Below are positions 33,987 through 44,700 of a stretch of DNA of 64,000 nt, one piece after another (within the stretch, counting starts at the first letter, position 1; every line of letters starts with the position of its first letter). The DNA lies in NCBI GenBank assembly GCA_016714985.1, contig JADKBS010000026.1, positions 1-64,000 on the forward strand. Direction: 5' to 3'. The position numbers and the translations under genes are program-made. Below the pieces are notes generated by a model. It saw nothing but the letters and a program-made list of their open reading frames with translations, was not told the origin of the DNA and searched no databases. The DNA is from Saprospiraceae bacterium (GTDB lineage Bacteria; Bacteroidota; Bacteroidia; Chitinophagales; Saprospiraceae).

Positions 33987-34448
33987 TTAAATAAACTCGT
34001 CTGCTGATTTTTTGACAAGTTCTTTCTTGTACCCCGCTATTTTTACCCAATAGATTAACCAGCAAATCAGACTTGAGACACCGAATACAAGACTGAGGTT
34101 GCCCGGCAAGAAGCAGCCAATAAATGATATGCTGGCTGCCAATCCTAATTTATAGCCTGGCTTTGCCTCGTGCGTGGTTATTCCTCTTTTTTGGAATTCG
34201 AGCGCCAAGGATGCCGCCAATTTCCCGACCACTATGAAGTGCAAGACGTTGCTCACTAGTGGGACAAGCAGCAACCAAAAATTGGCCGGGGCCATTTGCC
34301 TGTTTTCCACGGATATTGCGTTCATGGTGCGGGTCAGTGTCAAGATATAGAATATCCAGGGCGCAAGCCACGCTAGAAGAACAATTGCGATGATCAATAA
34401 TTCGGTTGCGTTGAGGTTGTTGAGGAAAAGGAAGATGAAGCTTTTCAT
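33987..34448 (-). CDS. Membrane protein of unknown function, about four TM segments
   Basis: This encodes 153 residues. Hydrophobic segments lie at about residues 13-35 (ATELLIIAIVLLAWLAPWIF), 57-75 (FWLLLVPLVSNVLHFIVV), 104-117 and 118-137 (LSLVFGVSSLICWLIYWV). The C-terminus is basic. I do not recognise a family. It precedes the membrane protein at 34509-35009 on the same strand, with a gap of 60 bp, so the two may be expressed together. Confidence 0.6.
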   Translation of the reverse strand: MKSFIFLFLNNLNATELLIIAIVLLAWLAPWIFYILTLTRTMNAISVENRQMAPANFWLLLVPLVSNVLHFIVVGKLAASLALEFQKRGITTHEAKPGYKLGLAASISFIGCFLPGNLSLVFGVSSLICWLIYWVKIAGYKKELVKKSADEFI

Positions 34449-34508
34449 GCTGTGATTTTTAAGTTTTATTGATTAATATTGTGGTGCAGTAGAATGCTTT
34501 TAGTGGTT

Positions 34509-35009
34509 TCAAAAGAAAATCCAAACAATCAGTCCAAGCACCGTCAACCGGGCAAAAAGCAGCCAGAAGAACTTGGCTTGTTTTGGCGGGTCATTTCTTC
34601 GGAAAATGGCAAGTATCAAGATGATTATTGCTGCGATGGATAGCAGTTTTTGGGCTGAATACGCCAACTCTTGTGGGTTCGTAAATCGCTCCAGTTTGAA
34701 CAAAATTGCCGCCACGCCTGTCATCATTGCCAATCCGCACAAATGCGCCCCGATATGCCTTTTCCATCCCACGCTCCCGAAAACAAAGGCAGCGCCAAAC
34801 AGGTAGAGCAGCATGAGCAGGCTGCCTGAAACCAGTAGGGTATAGTTGTCCAGCATTCCCATGTCAGTGCCGAACAGCTTGAGCAATGCGCCAATGGTGA
34901 AAACGAGGGCCAGCGCTCCTTCTATGAAGAGGAAGGCTTTTTGGTAGCGTAGGGTGGGGGGTAGTGGCGTTGGGGTTTCTGTTGCGTCAAGGATATGGGT
35001 TGGTTCCAT
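34509..35009 (-). CDS. Membrane protein of unknown function, about five TM segments
   Basis: This encodes 166 residues. A soluble N-terminus of about 24 residues (MEPTHILDATETPTPLPPTL) is followed by five hydrophobic segments (LFIEGALALVFTIGALLKLF, LLVSGSLLMLLYLFGAAFVF, HLCGLAMMTGVAAILF, LLSIAAIIILILAIF, LFARLTVLGLIVWIFF). The first segment faintly recalls small Bacteroidota motor-type membrane proteins, but I would not assign it. It is followed after 60 bp by another membrane protein gene. Confidence 0.6.
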   Translation of the reverse strand: MEPTHILDATETPTPLPPTLRYQKAFLFIEGALALVFTIGALLKLFGTDMGMLDNYTLLVSGSLLMLLYLFGAAFVFGSVGWKRHIGAHLCGLAMMTGVAAILFKLERFTNPQELAYSAQKLLSIAAIIILILAIFRRNDPPKQAKFFWLLFARLTVLGLIVWIFF

Positions 35010-35103
35010 GATGAGATAATTTTAGTAACAATGGTTGATATATGATTTCATTGACACCGTTGAATGGATTTGGGAATAAAACAATTTTTATTTTAGAATA
35101 TAT

Positions 35104-35137
35104 AAACCGCCGAGCAGCTTTGGCCACTCGGCGGTTT
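35104..35137 (-). terminator. Intrinsic terminator after gene D
   Basis: AAACCGCCGAG (35104-35114) pairs with CTCGGCGGTTT (35127-35137), 10 bp past the stop at 35148. On the minus strand an AT-rich TATATATTCTAAAAT tract follows. Confidence 0.75.
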
Positions 35138-35147
35138 GTCAGTGGCT

Positions 35148-36872
35148 TTATTGCTTCACAAATTTTCCGTTCCAAGTCGTCCGTCCAGTGCTGTCGCTTA
35201 ACCGCAGGAAGTAAACGGCAGGAGGCAATTCATCCACATTCAAGTCAAAGAAATCGCTTCCATGTTGGATAATTTGCCTGTCAAGTTGGCGGCCCCATAA
35301 ATCGAATAGCAGCAGGTTAAGTTCCGCTGTGCTTGGGTTGTCGAAGCCCAGGCGCAGCGACGAGCTTGTCGGGTTTGGGTAAATGTTCACCTTGCCTATT
35401 TTCTCCCCTGACGACACCTTCGACGTTGGTTCCACTTTCGTCTGCACCGTATTCGTTATCACGGGTTCGTTAAAATCAAAATAGATAAATGCCGTATTTT
35501 CAACAACATCCCCAAGTTCCAGCCCAGCTTTCGGCCGAATGGAAAACTGCACGAAACCATGGCTTCCCGGCTCATCGCTGATGCTGTCGGGCAGGTTGAT
35601 ATTGTCAAAAAAGAACTCGAGCACGCCCATGCCGTAAAGTCGGTAGGTCATTGGGTGGCTGCTGCCCAGCACTTGCAAGGTGCTAAGGTCGAGGCTGGTA
35701 CTCAACGTGTCGGCAATGCGAACGAAGCTCGCTGGATAGTTCCCCGTATTTTGAAAACGGATGGTATAGGTGAGTGGCTCCCGGTCTGCGGCGGATTGAG
35801 GAGTCAGACTGGCGGGGGTGCACTGCTTATCATTGGGGTCGAACGACGCTACAACTTCGCCTTCCAACTGGAACCCGTTGTTGGCAGGATTGAGGTCGGG
35901 TTCAAACGCAACTACTGTGAATGGAATGGAATACGCCTGCCCCGCAACGGCCGATACGTCCGTTTTTAACTGAAGAAAAATAGAAGCGTTGCCCAAAGAC
36001 GCCACGGGTGCCAGGTTCCAGGTCAGCGTGTTGCCACTGATGTTGTCGGGTACTGGATTGGCATTTTCATAAAGAAAAATACCCGGCAACTCGACGGTCA
36101 CCGTTCCTCCCTGCCCGACCGTACCGGGATTGGAAATATCAATGGTCAGGTTGGTAGAAAAACCAGGTCGGAAAACGCTGTGGTTCACGGCGCTCAGGCA
36201 CAAGTCAACGGCATTGGGTTGCGCAACTACCGCAAAGTTGTATTCCACCGTCGGCGGGGCCAAAATATGGTAGGCAGGTTGGCTGCTGAAATACGGCGAG
36301 GGCATGTGGGCACGCAGCGTGTCGTCCGTTTGCCAAAACAAAAAACCGTAACTTCCATCGGCATCTGTGCTGGCGGCGGTTTCAAACGGGGCAGTGGTGA
36401 GCGGGGTATATGGCAAGCCAGGTTCGCCCGCATCTGGAATTCCATCGCCGTTGTCATCGAAAAACACCTTTCCACCAATTGCATCGCCACTGCCAATCGC
36501 AGCCAAGTCCAGTGCCCAAAGACATGCTTTTCCAGGGAACTGGGCACTGAAACCCGACACGTACAAGGTGTTTTGCTCTATGGCAAGGGCACCAACGACG
36601 AGCGATGCGTTTGACGGCCCGACGTCCTGCCAGGTGATTCCAGTGTCTGTGGAAAGGCGCAAGCTGCCATTGCTGGAATGAAAAACGGTGTAGTTGCTTC
36701 CAAAAGCAAGGAGGTTGCCGGTAATCCTCGGCTCCCATTCCGATGTTGTAAAATTGAAGCGCCAGTTGCTCGCATTTTGATCGTGGCTAAAAAAGACCTG
36801 CTGCCCATCGGTGTAGAGCGATTTATTGAAATCAGTAATGCCTGGCGGCAACCCGCCTTCTTCACCGCCCAA
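35148..36872 (-). CDS. Gene D 3' part: SdrD/DUF11-like domains and type A sorting domain
   Basis: This has 574 residues in this frame; the real junction lies near 36850 at GLPPGITDFNKSLY. It contains the last Asp-box (LSTDTGITWQ), GKVFFDDNGDGIPDAGEPGL, a DUF11-like repeat (REPLTYTIRFQNTGNYPASF) and the CTD (KVNIYPNPTSSSL, LFDLWGRQLDRQI, ELPPAVYFLRL). The product is exported by T9SS and probably bound to or released from the surface. Confidence 0.65.
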   Translation of the reverse strand: MGGEEGGLPPGITDFNKSLYTDGQQVFFSHDQNASNWRFNFTTSEWEPRITGNLLAFGSNYTVFHSSNGSLRLSTDTGITWQDVGPSNASLVVGALAIEQNTLYVSGFSAQFPGKACLWALDLAAIGSGDAIGGKVFFDDNGDGIPDAGEPGLPYTPLTTAPFETAASTDADGSYGFLFWQTDDTLRAHMPSPYFSSQPAYHILAPPTVEYNFAVVAQPNAVDLCLSAVNHSVFRPGFSTNLTIDISNPGTVGQGGTVTVELPGIFLYENANPVPDNISGNTLTWNLAPVASLGNASIFLQLKTDVSAVAGQAYSIPFTVVAFEPDLNPANNGFQLEGEVVASFDPNDKQCTPASLTPQSAADREPLTYTIRFQNTGNYPASFVRIADTLSTSLDLSTLQVLGSSHPMTYRLYGMGVLEFFFDNINLPDSISDEPGSHGFVQFSIRPKAGLELGDVVENTAFIYFDFNEPVITNTVQTKVEPTSKVSSGEKIGKVNIYPNPTSSSLRLGFDNPSTAELNLLLFDLWGRQLDRQIIQHGSDFFDLNVDELPPAVYFLRLSDSTGRTTWNGKFVKQ

Positions 36873-38266
36873 GTGACGCCGTTGTCGTCGGAGGAATAGA
36901 TGCCAAAAAAATTAACAAAGAACAACTTCCCTTGTGCAAATGCAAGATCCTCCAGCTCGGCGGAGACAAGACCGAGGTCCTCCCAGGTTTGCCCATAATC
37001 GTTGGTACGCCAGATTTTGCCATTGTAGTTGACATAGAAAAGCCAACCGTTTCCGAAAGCCATCCGGGTGAAATACTGGTCGCCGGGTTCAGGCAGCGGC
37101 ATCGGTTGCCAGCTTTCCCCTTCATCGAAGGTGAGCAAGGCAGTTTCGCTTGTGTAAGCAATCCAGGCATCGTCGGTTTGCACAAATTCGCGTGTGCCGA
37201 GGAAGAAGTCGAACGTCCAGGACTCGCCGCCATTTTCAGTATGAAACAAGTGACCTCTGGAAGTAGAATACGCCTTGCCGCCGATAAAAGTCAAACCATA
37301 CAAGCTTCCGTAATAAGGGTCGTCGTAGCCAAAATTTGCGCAGCCGGAAAGCCAGGTAACGCCCGCATCGTAGGAGCGGTAAAAACCATTCACCGTGCCG
37401 AGGTAGATGGTGTCGCCGGAAACGATGATGGACTTGCCCTGCCAAGGAGAATGGAGTGCTGTCCAGGTGTCGCCCAGGTCAGTTGAAACTAAAACTGCAC
37501 CATAACTAGTCGCCAAGTAAACAATGCCATTTTCCATGGCCATGTCATCGGCATAAGCAGGCTGCGACAAAAGCGCCCAATCAACTCCGCCGTTCAGGCT
37601 GCGGTACAAGTCTCCAGCGATATCTCTGAAAAAAACAACCATTTCGAAGGGGAACAGCTTCGACAGGCTCAGAAACGTGTCGGGCACCCCTACTACATCG
37701 TCGCTGATAAACGACCAGGCATCGCCGTTGTCGGCAGAGGCATAAATACCTTCCGTGGTCGCCATCAGCAGTTGCGATTGGTATTTCGCCACGTCATGCA
37801 CGGCTTCGTCAGGAGCCGGTTGAAAGGACGTCTCCCAACTGGTGCCATCGTTATCCGATTTGGATAAAAGCCCGTTGAACTTAAATAGTCGGTTGTTTGA
37901 AAAGGCAGTTCCCTGCACAAACGGTTCACCCAGGTCGAGCATGCTCCAGGTGTTGCCGTCGTCCGCTGAGCGGTACAGGCTGCTTTGCGGAAAATCGTCC
38001 GTCCTGAAATAGAAGACCTGGTTGTTTTCCGATACCACTTCCGTTTGGTAAAAAAAAATGCCTTCATCAAAAGGCTCGGATTGCCAAAGATTCCCGTCAA
38101 AGGAGCGCCGGAAATCCTGCGGACCGCCAGCCAGTAGCACCCCATTTGACAAGGCTATGGCGGGAAACGACGTGGACGATGGGCCAGGTATTTCCACCCA
38201 TTGGGCAAAAAGGGTGTTTTGGAAAAAGGACAAGGCAAGGAGGAGGGTTAGGATTTTGTTTCGCAT
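36578..38266 (-). CDS. Gene D 5' part: signal peptide and Asp-box propeller
   Basis: This has 562 residues, of which about 470 are in the true frame. The signal peptide and seven Asp-boxes indicate a BNR/sialidase-like propeller without visible active-site signature. The last 90 residues (after VKKAG) are out of frame relative to the 3' part. A hairpin at 38293-38318 lies just upstream of its start. Confidence 0.65.
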   Translation of the reverse strand: MRNKILTLLLALSFFQNTLFAQWVEIPGPSSTSFPAIALSNGVLLAGGPQDFRRSFDGNLWQSEPFDEGIFFYQTEVVSENNQVFYFRTDDFPQSSLYRSADDGNTWSMLDLGEPFVQGTAFSNNRLFKFNGLLSKSDNDGTSWETSFQPAPDEAVHDVAKYQSQLLMATTEGIYASADNGDAWSFISDDVVGVPDTFLSLSKLFPFEMVVFFRDIAGDLYRSLNGGVDWALLSQPAYADDMAMENGIVYLATSYGAVLVSTDLGDTWTALHSPWQGKSIIVSGDTIYLGTVNGFYRSYDAGVTWLSGCANFGYDDPYYGSLYGLTFIGGKAYSTSRGHLFHTENGGESWTFDFFLGTREFVQTDDAWIAYTSETALLTFDEGESWQPMPLPEPGDQYFTRMAFGNGWLFYVNYNGKIWRTNDYGQTWEDLGLVSAELEDLAFAQGKLFFVNFFGIYSSDDNGVTWAVKKAGCRQALLISINRSTPMGSRSFLATIKMRATGASILQHRNGSRGLPATSLLLEATTPFFIPAMAACAFPQTLESPGRTSGRQTHRSSLVPLP

Positions 38267-38292
38267 GGGTTGAATTTTTGATGAAATTAATT

Positions 38293-38318
38293 GAGCGACC
38301 TGTGGATGCAGGTCGCTC
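38293..38318 (-). terminator. Hairpin after the recombined remnant
   Basis: GAGCGACCTG (38293-38302) pairs perfectly with CAGGTCGCTC (38309-38318) around a six-base loop, 9 bp past the stop at 38328. It looks like the old terminator of a lost T9SS cargo gene. Confidence 0.65.
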
Positions 38319-38327
38319 GATTTGAGC

Positions 38328-38552
38328 TTATTGTTTGACTACTTTTTGCCGCCAGGCATTGCCCGACTCGGCGATGAGTTCCAGCCAATAAACGGCAGGT
38401 GGCAACTCGCCAATCGAAATGGTATGTTGCATTTCACCAGACGGAAAACAAGCTGCTGCTCGCAAAGCTCCAAGGTGCCGGGGAGTTGGCGTTCGCCGTC
38501 GTAGAGGTGGGCTGGATAAACATGATGTGGAAGTTTTGCCGCTTGTGTCATA
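38328..38552 (-). pseudogene. Recombination scar: GRAM-like 5' half joined to a T9SS CTD tail
   Basis: The 38552-38440 part translates as MTQAAKLPHHVYPAHLYDGE then LPGTLELCEQQLVFRL, a copy of the first half of the 33638-33949 gene. From about 38430 a different frame carries ISIGELPPAVYWLELIAESG then KVVKQ, the last strands of a type A sorting domain. The junction fuses unrelated genes, as expected of a deletion. Confidence 0.6.
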
Positions 38553-38694
38553 GTAGAAAAATGGTAGCGATATTGAAACCAAGTGCCAACAAAGTGATAC
38601 TGGCGCAAAAGGGTTGAAAAACGCTGCCAAGCCTTCGGTCACTATCAACCATCATCTTGATTTTGTGCTTTGGTTGTTGATATTTAATAAAAAT

Positions 38695-38726
38695 ATGGAC
38701 AGGCAGCCAAACTGCTGCCTGTCCAT
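38695..38726 (-). terminator. Intrinsic terminator after gene E
   Basis: ATGGACAGGCAG (38695-38706) pairs perfectly with CTGCCTGTCCAT (38715-38726) around an eight-base loop. On the minus strand ATTTTTATT follows. It begins 8 bp past the stop at 38734. Confidence 0.85.
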
Positions 38727-38733
38727 TTTGAAA

Positions 38734-41700
38734 TTATTGTTTTATAAGTTTTTCAACCCAAATAGGCAAACTGTTTTCCGATACTTTTATGAAATAGACG
38801 CCAGCGGGAAGGGTGGCAATGGAAAAGCCATGCTCCAATTTTCCTGGCTCTAATTTCGACTGCTGAACGGTTCTTCCCCAAAGGTCAACGATGTGCAGTT
38901 CCCCGCCGAGCACCTGATGGTCGCTTGCCCTAAGCGAAAAGCTGCCGGATGTGGGATTGGGGAAAATCGAAAAGTTGTTGCCCAAGAGTGGTTCCGATGC
39001 TTTGTTTACTGTATTGTCCTCCGCCTCGATACAGATGTTGTCAAGCAGCACGACGGAGCGGGACTCAAGGTCATCCTCCAAAAAGTCGTTTTCAACGTGA
39101 AGGGTAAATTCCAAGTTGTCACCAGTTACGAACGACGGGGTGTAGCCACCGCTGAACACGGCGAAGGAGTCAACATCAATACAACAAAAAGCTATCCTGA
39201 ACATTTCCTCGCACTCGCCCTCGCAACTGGCCCCAGCCTGTGCTTCTGATGAAATGCGGCCCACCAGTACACCGCCCGGTATTTCCTGCGATTCTTGTTT
39301 GATGCACAGCTCGTACCGCAACGACTTGCCGGCTGGAACAACCACTGCTTCGTGCCCGACCAAGTCATTGATGAGGTAGTTGCCCCGGATGCGCATGGCC
39401 ACAGGGTCGGCACAGGATTCGTCGGTGACCACCTCTGGTTGCCCGCCGTTGTTTGTCCAGCCGAGCGATTTGCCTTCCTGCCCCAGCACACCGGGCGTAG
39501 CTGCTGCATTGAAGCCGGGGTTGCTCAGGATTGGCTCCTCACAGGATAGACTAGGCAGGCCACTACAATGCACCTTTACACCCCAGCATTTTTCTTCTTT
39601 GCAAATCGTGCCATCGGGTTCCGTCCGAGTCACCCTCATGCAAATCCGGTACTTTTCTGACCCAGGGAAGTTTAACACAAAAGGTGCATTACCTGTCGTG
39701 CTGCCAGTGGCAATTGGGGTAAGTTGGGTGTTTCTCCAAATCGTCCAGTCCACTTTGTCGCATTCGGTGAGCGTGGCCGTGGAGTGAATGGCTTTTTTGC
39801 AAGCATCTACATTGGAGAGGAAAATACCCGCTCCAACCGCCGATTTAAGGTCTTCACAATCGCAGTCCGGCCCGCAGCCCTCGAAGGCGAGGTTGTACTT
39901 GCACTCGCAGGTGTCCGTACCACAAATCCCCTGAATTTTTAGCATATAAATCCCATTTTGGGTGACTGCCGTGCTTGGGATTGGGATACTAAAATACGGG
40001 CCTAGTGCGCTGCCCGAAAGCGCAGTGCCGCCATTGGGTGCCATTAATGACCAAGTGATGTTTCGGGCAGCACAAGCATTGTCCAAGCAGTTCAGCTTGC
40101 CAGTAACTACGTGCGGCCTATCGGATGGCGGGCAGGGTACTCCCACGGCTTGGCCGTTGCAGGTCAAGAGTTGCGACAATCCGGTCTTTTTGTTTTTGAT
40201 AAAGACCTTGATGAAATTGCCGCAGGTGCAGGAAGGCGCACACTCCCTGAAGGAGAGGTCGTCAACGGCGAAGTCGTTTCCTGTGCTGTTGGTTACGCCA
40301 GACCTGATTTCGATGGTGGCCGAGGCGGAGGTAGCCGTCCAATTTGCGGTGAGCATGACCCAATTGTTGGGCGCTTCCGTCAAAACGGCGTTATCGAGGA
40401 GGGTGCCATTTACCCAAACCTCAACATTGGGGTCTGTAAAGTCTTGCCCAATAGTGAGGAGGTTGTTCGCAAAAGCGCAGAACACGTAGTTTTTGCCAGG
40501 CACCACTGTCAATACATTGCGGTAGCAGGCATTGGAGCTATTTGAGGCCCCATCGCAAATCAGGAACTGCCCCAAGGGCAAAAATGTGGTATGGTCAATA
40601 CAAGACCAAGCTCCGTTGACGAGGGTTGTGCTGTTGCGCACGGAATAGCTATTTGCGGTGAGGCCAAGCGTTGGTACGTAAGTGTAGTCGGATGTAAACC
40701 AGATATTGCCCAAGCTAAAGTCGCCGTTGTCAATAAGGTTCGTGCCTTGCACCGTACCGTTCGGGCAAGCGGGGCAAGTGGGGCCACAATCCTGCACGGT
40801 GAACCTAATCACACATTCGCACAGGCTGCCACCGCAGTTGCCCGTCAGCACCAATTGGTAGTTGCCCGGCACAGGGAAGGCCGTATAAGGTATGCCCGGC
40901 AGGTCAAAATGGTTGAGCGGACCTGTAGTTGCTACGGTTCCAGACAGTACCGTGCCGCCTACACCCATGATGGCCCAACCCACCGAGCCGCCGCAAGTGT
41001 CCGAACAAAGCAGGTTGCCGTGGAACTGGTAGGTGCCCGATGTATCGGGGCAAGGCAATTGATAGGTCAACGGGCTTGTGCAAGCTACTGGGAGTTCCCA
41101 GCCGCCGTTTACGGAGAACACCAAGTCGTTGAAGCCTTGACAGGTGCAGGAGTCTTGACATTGCAAGTTGATTGGCAAGTTCAAGAAATACTCGTAACAG
41201 ATAGTGCCATTGGGGCGATATTCATAGGCAAACACTACAATATTGTAAGCACCTGAAGTAGAATAGGTGTGCATTGGCATGGAACCGCTGGCAAATGGCC
41301 CGGCCTGGATATTGCCATCTCCCCAGTCTATGCTTTGCACCGCATCGCAGTTTTCCAACGGCCCAATATTGACGGTGGCCTTGCACTCGCCGTTGTTCAC
41401 GGAGACGTTGACGGCGTTCTGTATGTTCTGGACGAACTGTTGGTAGTTTTGGCAGCAGGAGTCGGTGGGGCAGTCGGGCACGATGAAATAGATGACACAT
41501 GCACAACTGTCCTCGCCACAATGTCCACGAAGCGATAAGTGGAATACCCCCGGATTGGGGAATAAGCTACGTGGAATATTCGGGAGGTTGAAGGTTCCGT
41601 CGGGGTTCGTAAACACAAAGCCCGATGAAAGTGGGAATTCTATGGTGTTCAATATTTCCCATTCCACCCTTTCTGCACAGGAATCCTGGGAACAAAGCAA

Positions 41701-44700
41701 GTTGCCGCCAAATTCAAATACTCCCGAAGGGCCAGGGCATTCCAATTGGTATGGTACAGGACTGTTGCATTGTACTGGCAGGGTCCAGCCGCTGTTGGCT
41801 TGGAAGGATAGTTGGCCGAAGCCGAGGCAGGCGCAGGTTGTAGAATTACAAGAAGGCAAGGCAAGTTCAATTGGCACACCTTCATAACAACAAGTGTCCT
41901 CATCATTGAATCTAAGTTTTGGAATAAATAAAAGATTGCCGCTTCCGGGTAGCCCGTCCGTGTCAAGTAGGCAAATAGAAACTGTTTGCGATTCTCCGTT
42001 TGCCAAAGGAGTAGGCAAATTGATGGTTGCACTTGGGAAAAACAACAAGTCCGACGGAGCAAGCTGAATTAAATCGAGGTTTGTTGCAGTAAAGGGTATG
42101 GCAGAAAAATTTGTGACAGTGAAAGTCAACCTATATTTACTGCTATCAGGGACACATTTGAAATCAATTTCACTCATTTCCAAGCACCGATAATCAACTT
42201 CTGGCTCACAATTAAAAATTAGTGTCGTGTCACTAACTTTATTGAAGAATGGATAAGGGCAGCTGGTTTCTATATCAAGAGAATAGCAGCATTTTGCCGA
42301 ATCTACTTGTATCGCTGTGGAAGCAACTGTTATGTTTCCACAAGGGTCGCAACAAGATTCCAAATTGAAACAAAATTCTTCTTCTGTTGCACAACATGAC
42401 CCAATTCCTATCAACTTGGCATTGGCACATATTTGACGGAGAGAAAATATGGGTGCTTGACTAATTATTTTAACACAAATATTTCCAGACATTGCCCCAG
42501 GAGCAAGCGGTGCGCCCGGTATAGGCAGGCTAATGTTGTTCAACGGAATAGAGGAAGTACATGGGGAAAAAAACATTCCAGGAGGCAGACCATCCAAATT
42601 GACGGTGTACGCATTGAAGGACGGCAACGAGCTTAGGTTTGACACTTTGAACGTCAAAAAGTATTCATAAGCATTGTCAGGATTGCATTCAACGCTAATT
42701 GGAATTACTTCCAAACAAGGGTCAGTAGAAGAAGGTATTTGGCAATAGGTGGTATCGAATGTCATGCAATTAGTCGGCATTTGAACACCATTGAGTTCTT
42801 GCCACCATGTGAATTTAAGAATTTGTGGCGTCTCGTTAGGAGCGTCAACTCCTGAATAGCAAAAACGCAGCACATCATTGCTGAAGCCGAATGGGATACC
42901 ACTTGGATTGGTAATACAAAGCGTCTGGTCTGAGTTGGAGGCCGCATAGGCGAACCCAGAAGCCACATTTATTTGACTTGTATTAAATATCAGACCCGGT
43001 GTAATTAAGTCCAGTTGAAGTTTTGACAATTGTAATCCATCAAGATTTTGAATATCAACCAAGTAGCAACAATCATTGCCTACTTCTGGCTCGACAATTA
43101 CCGAAAGTGAATCGCAATCGACTGTAGAGGAGTTTGGAGGGCACCCGCACTTGAAAATTTCCACATCTCCAATCATGCGTTTGTCTAATCCAGTGCCTGT
43201 GCCAGAAGCATTCATAAAATAGGTGTTTAAATCCACACTGCTGTTTCCTGTTGACGAAATGCCCGCCATGCCATAAGTCTGATATTGACCCATGTCACAA
43301 GTTGCCCATACCATGCTATCACAAGGAGGGATGCTGTCAGGGTTGGACAGGTCGAAATTGTCATATCCATAATCTATTCCACCTGCCGAGTTCGAGCCAG
43401 AAGAAGCAGAACCCAGCTCTGGGCCAATAAAAAATGTTTTTCCTGAATCACCCCACGAATTAAAGCCGCCTGTTAGCTCACGCACACTTGCCCTATGCGC
43501 ACCTGTCTCATTCGGGCAGCACATGGACCTTTCTGTTAACAACATCCTGCCATCGTGGGAAAAGGCTATGTCAGAAACAGGATTTGAAATCAAATTTGAA
43601 CTGATGTTGTAAAGTTGTGGCAATAAATAAACTGGGCCGATTGAGCCAGAAGCAAAATTACCATCAGCGGTTAATTGTACCGACCATATTTCATTTGTGC
43701 CTAACCCTGCGCTAAACACACCTGATGTACCGCATGTGGTGCAATTGTTTGGTGCACCAACATTCCCACCGTTTTGCATCCACCGCCCAAAATACACACG
43801 GTTTTCTGCTGGGAAATAAGCTACGCCCCATGTCAACTGCCCTATCGGGGCATAACCTGAGACACCATCATCCATTCCAAACGGGTCAAAAGCGATGAAA
43901 TTTGATGCGTCATTTGGGTTGCCATTGTAAGTGTCAAGGTTGATTCGATAAATGAACCCGTCTTCCCAATTTGTTACGAACAAGAGGTTCGTTCCATCAG
44001 GTGCTACACCATGACATACATCGCCAAGTCCTTGTCCAGTGTTGGGAAGTCGAACCAATAGTGAGACATTTCCCGTGGTTCCATCAATTTGATATACCTC
44101 GCCACCGGTGTTCAAAATATTTGCCCCAAAGTAATTTACTGGGTAAATGGTGGTTGCACTCACAAATATATTCCTATCTGGGTCGGTCGTTACTCCAAAT
44201 ATTTCACCCATGTTTTGAGCAATCCAGTTGGGAGAAGAGGTGTGAGGAAATGAAGAAGATAGGTCTCCATTAATTGGCGAAATATTGGAGCGGTCTCGAA
44301 TATCCCAAATGGCTAAGACAGCACCTAATGGTTGGTTGCCTGTTCTGTCGCCAGAGTAACAAGTCATGACGGCCTCGCCACAGTTTCTTTCCGAGACACC
44401 ACAATCCATTATTGTTATCAAACTGCTTTCCGTATTTGTAATCAAAGTTTGCCCATTGCCATCAATCGTTTCAATGGTCGTGGGATTATTAGAAAATACA
44501 ATCGGAACGGTAAGCGGACCATCTGCGAGGACTTTAAAACAAATTTCAATGATTTCCGTCCCGTCCGGCAAGGTGACCGGAGCAGTCCCGCTTGGCAAAT
44601 AAGGATAGTAATAAGTCAGAACATTGGTAGCGGTATGGTCGAAATAACCGTAGGCAGGCAAGACGCCCGGATAGCCGGAAGTAGAGGACCCATTGAGGGC

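Larger units (their letters stand above)
35148..38266 (-). pseudogene. Gene D: T9SS type A Asp-box protein with one frame break
   Basis: Two frames make one gene of about 1040 codons. It starts at 38266 with a signal peptide (ILTLLLALSFFQNTLFAQ). At least eight Asp-box motifs of the SxDxGxTW type follow (STDLGDTWTA, RSYDAGVTWL, RTNDYGQTWE, SSDDNGVTWA), as in sialidase-like propellers. Then come an SdrD-like segment (GGKVFFDDNGDGIPDAGEPG), a DUF11-like domain and a type A sorting domain (IYPNPTSSSL, then GKFVKQ). The break lies near 36850, where one base appears missing in a GGC-rich run. Confidence 0.65.

Noticed and set aside
35148..38266. Two separate genes at 35148-36872 and 36578-38266
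   Set aside because: The Asp-box series and the sorting domain read as one protein when one base is restored near 36850, and neither half alone has both a start and an export signal.
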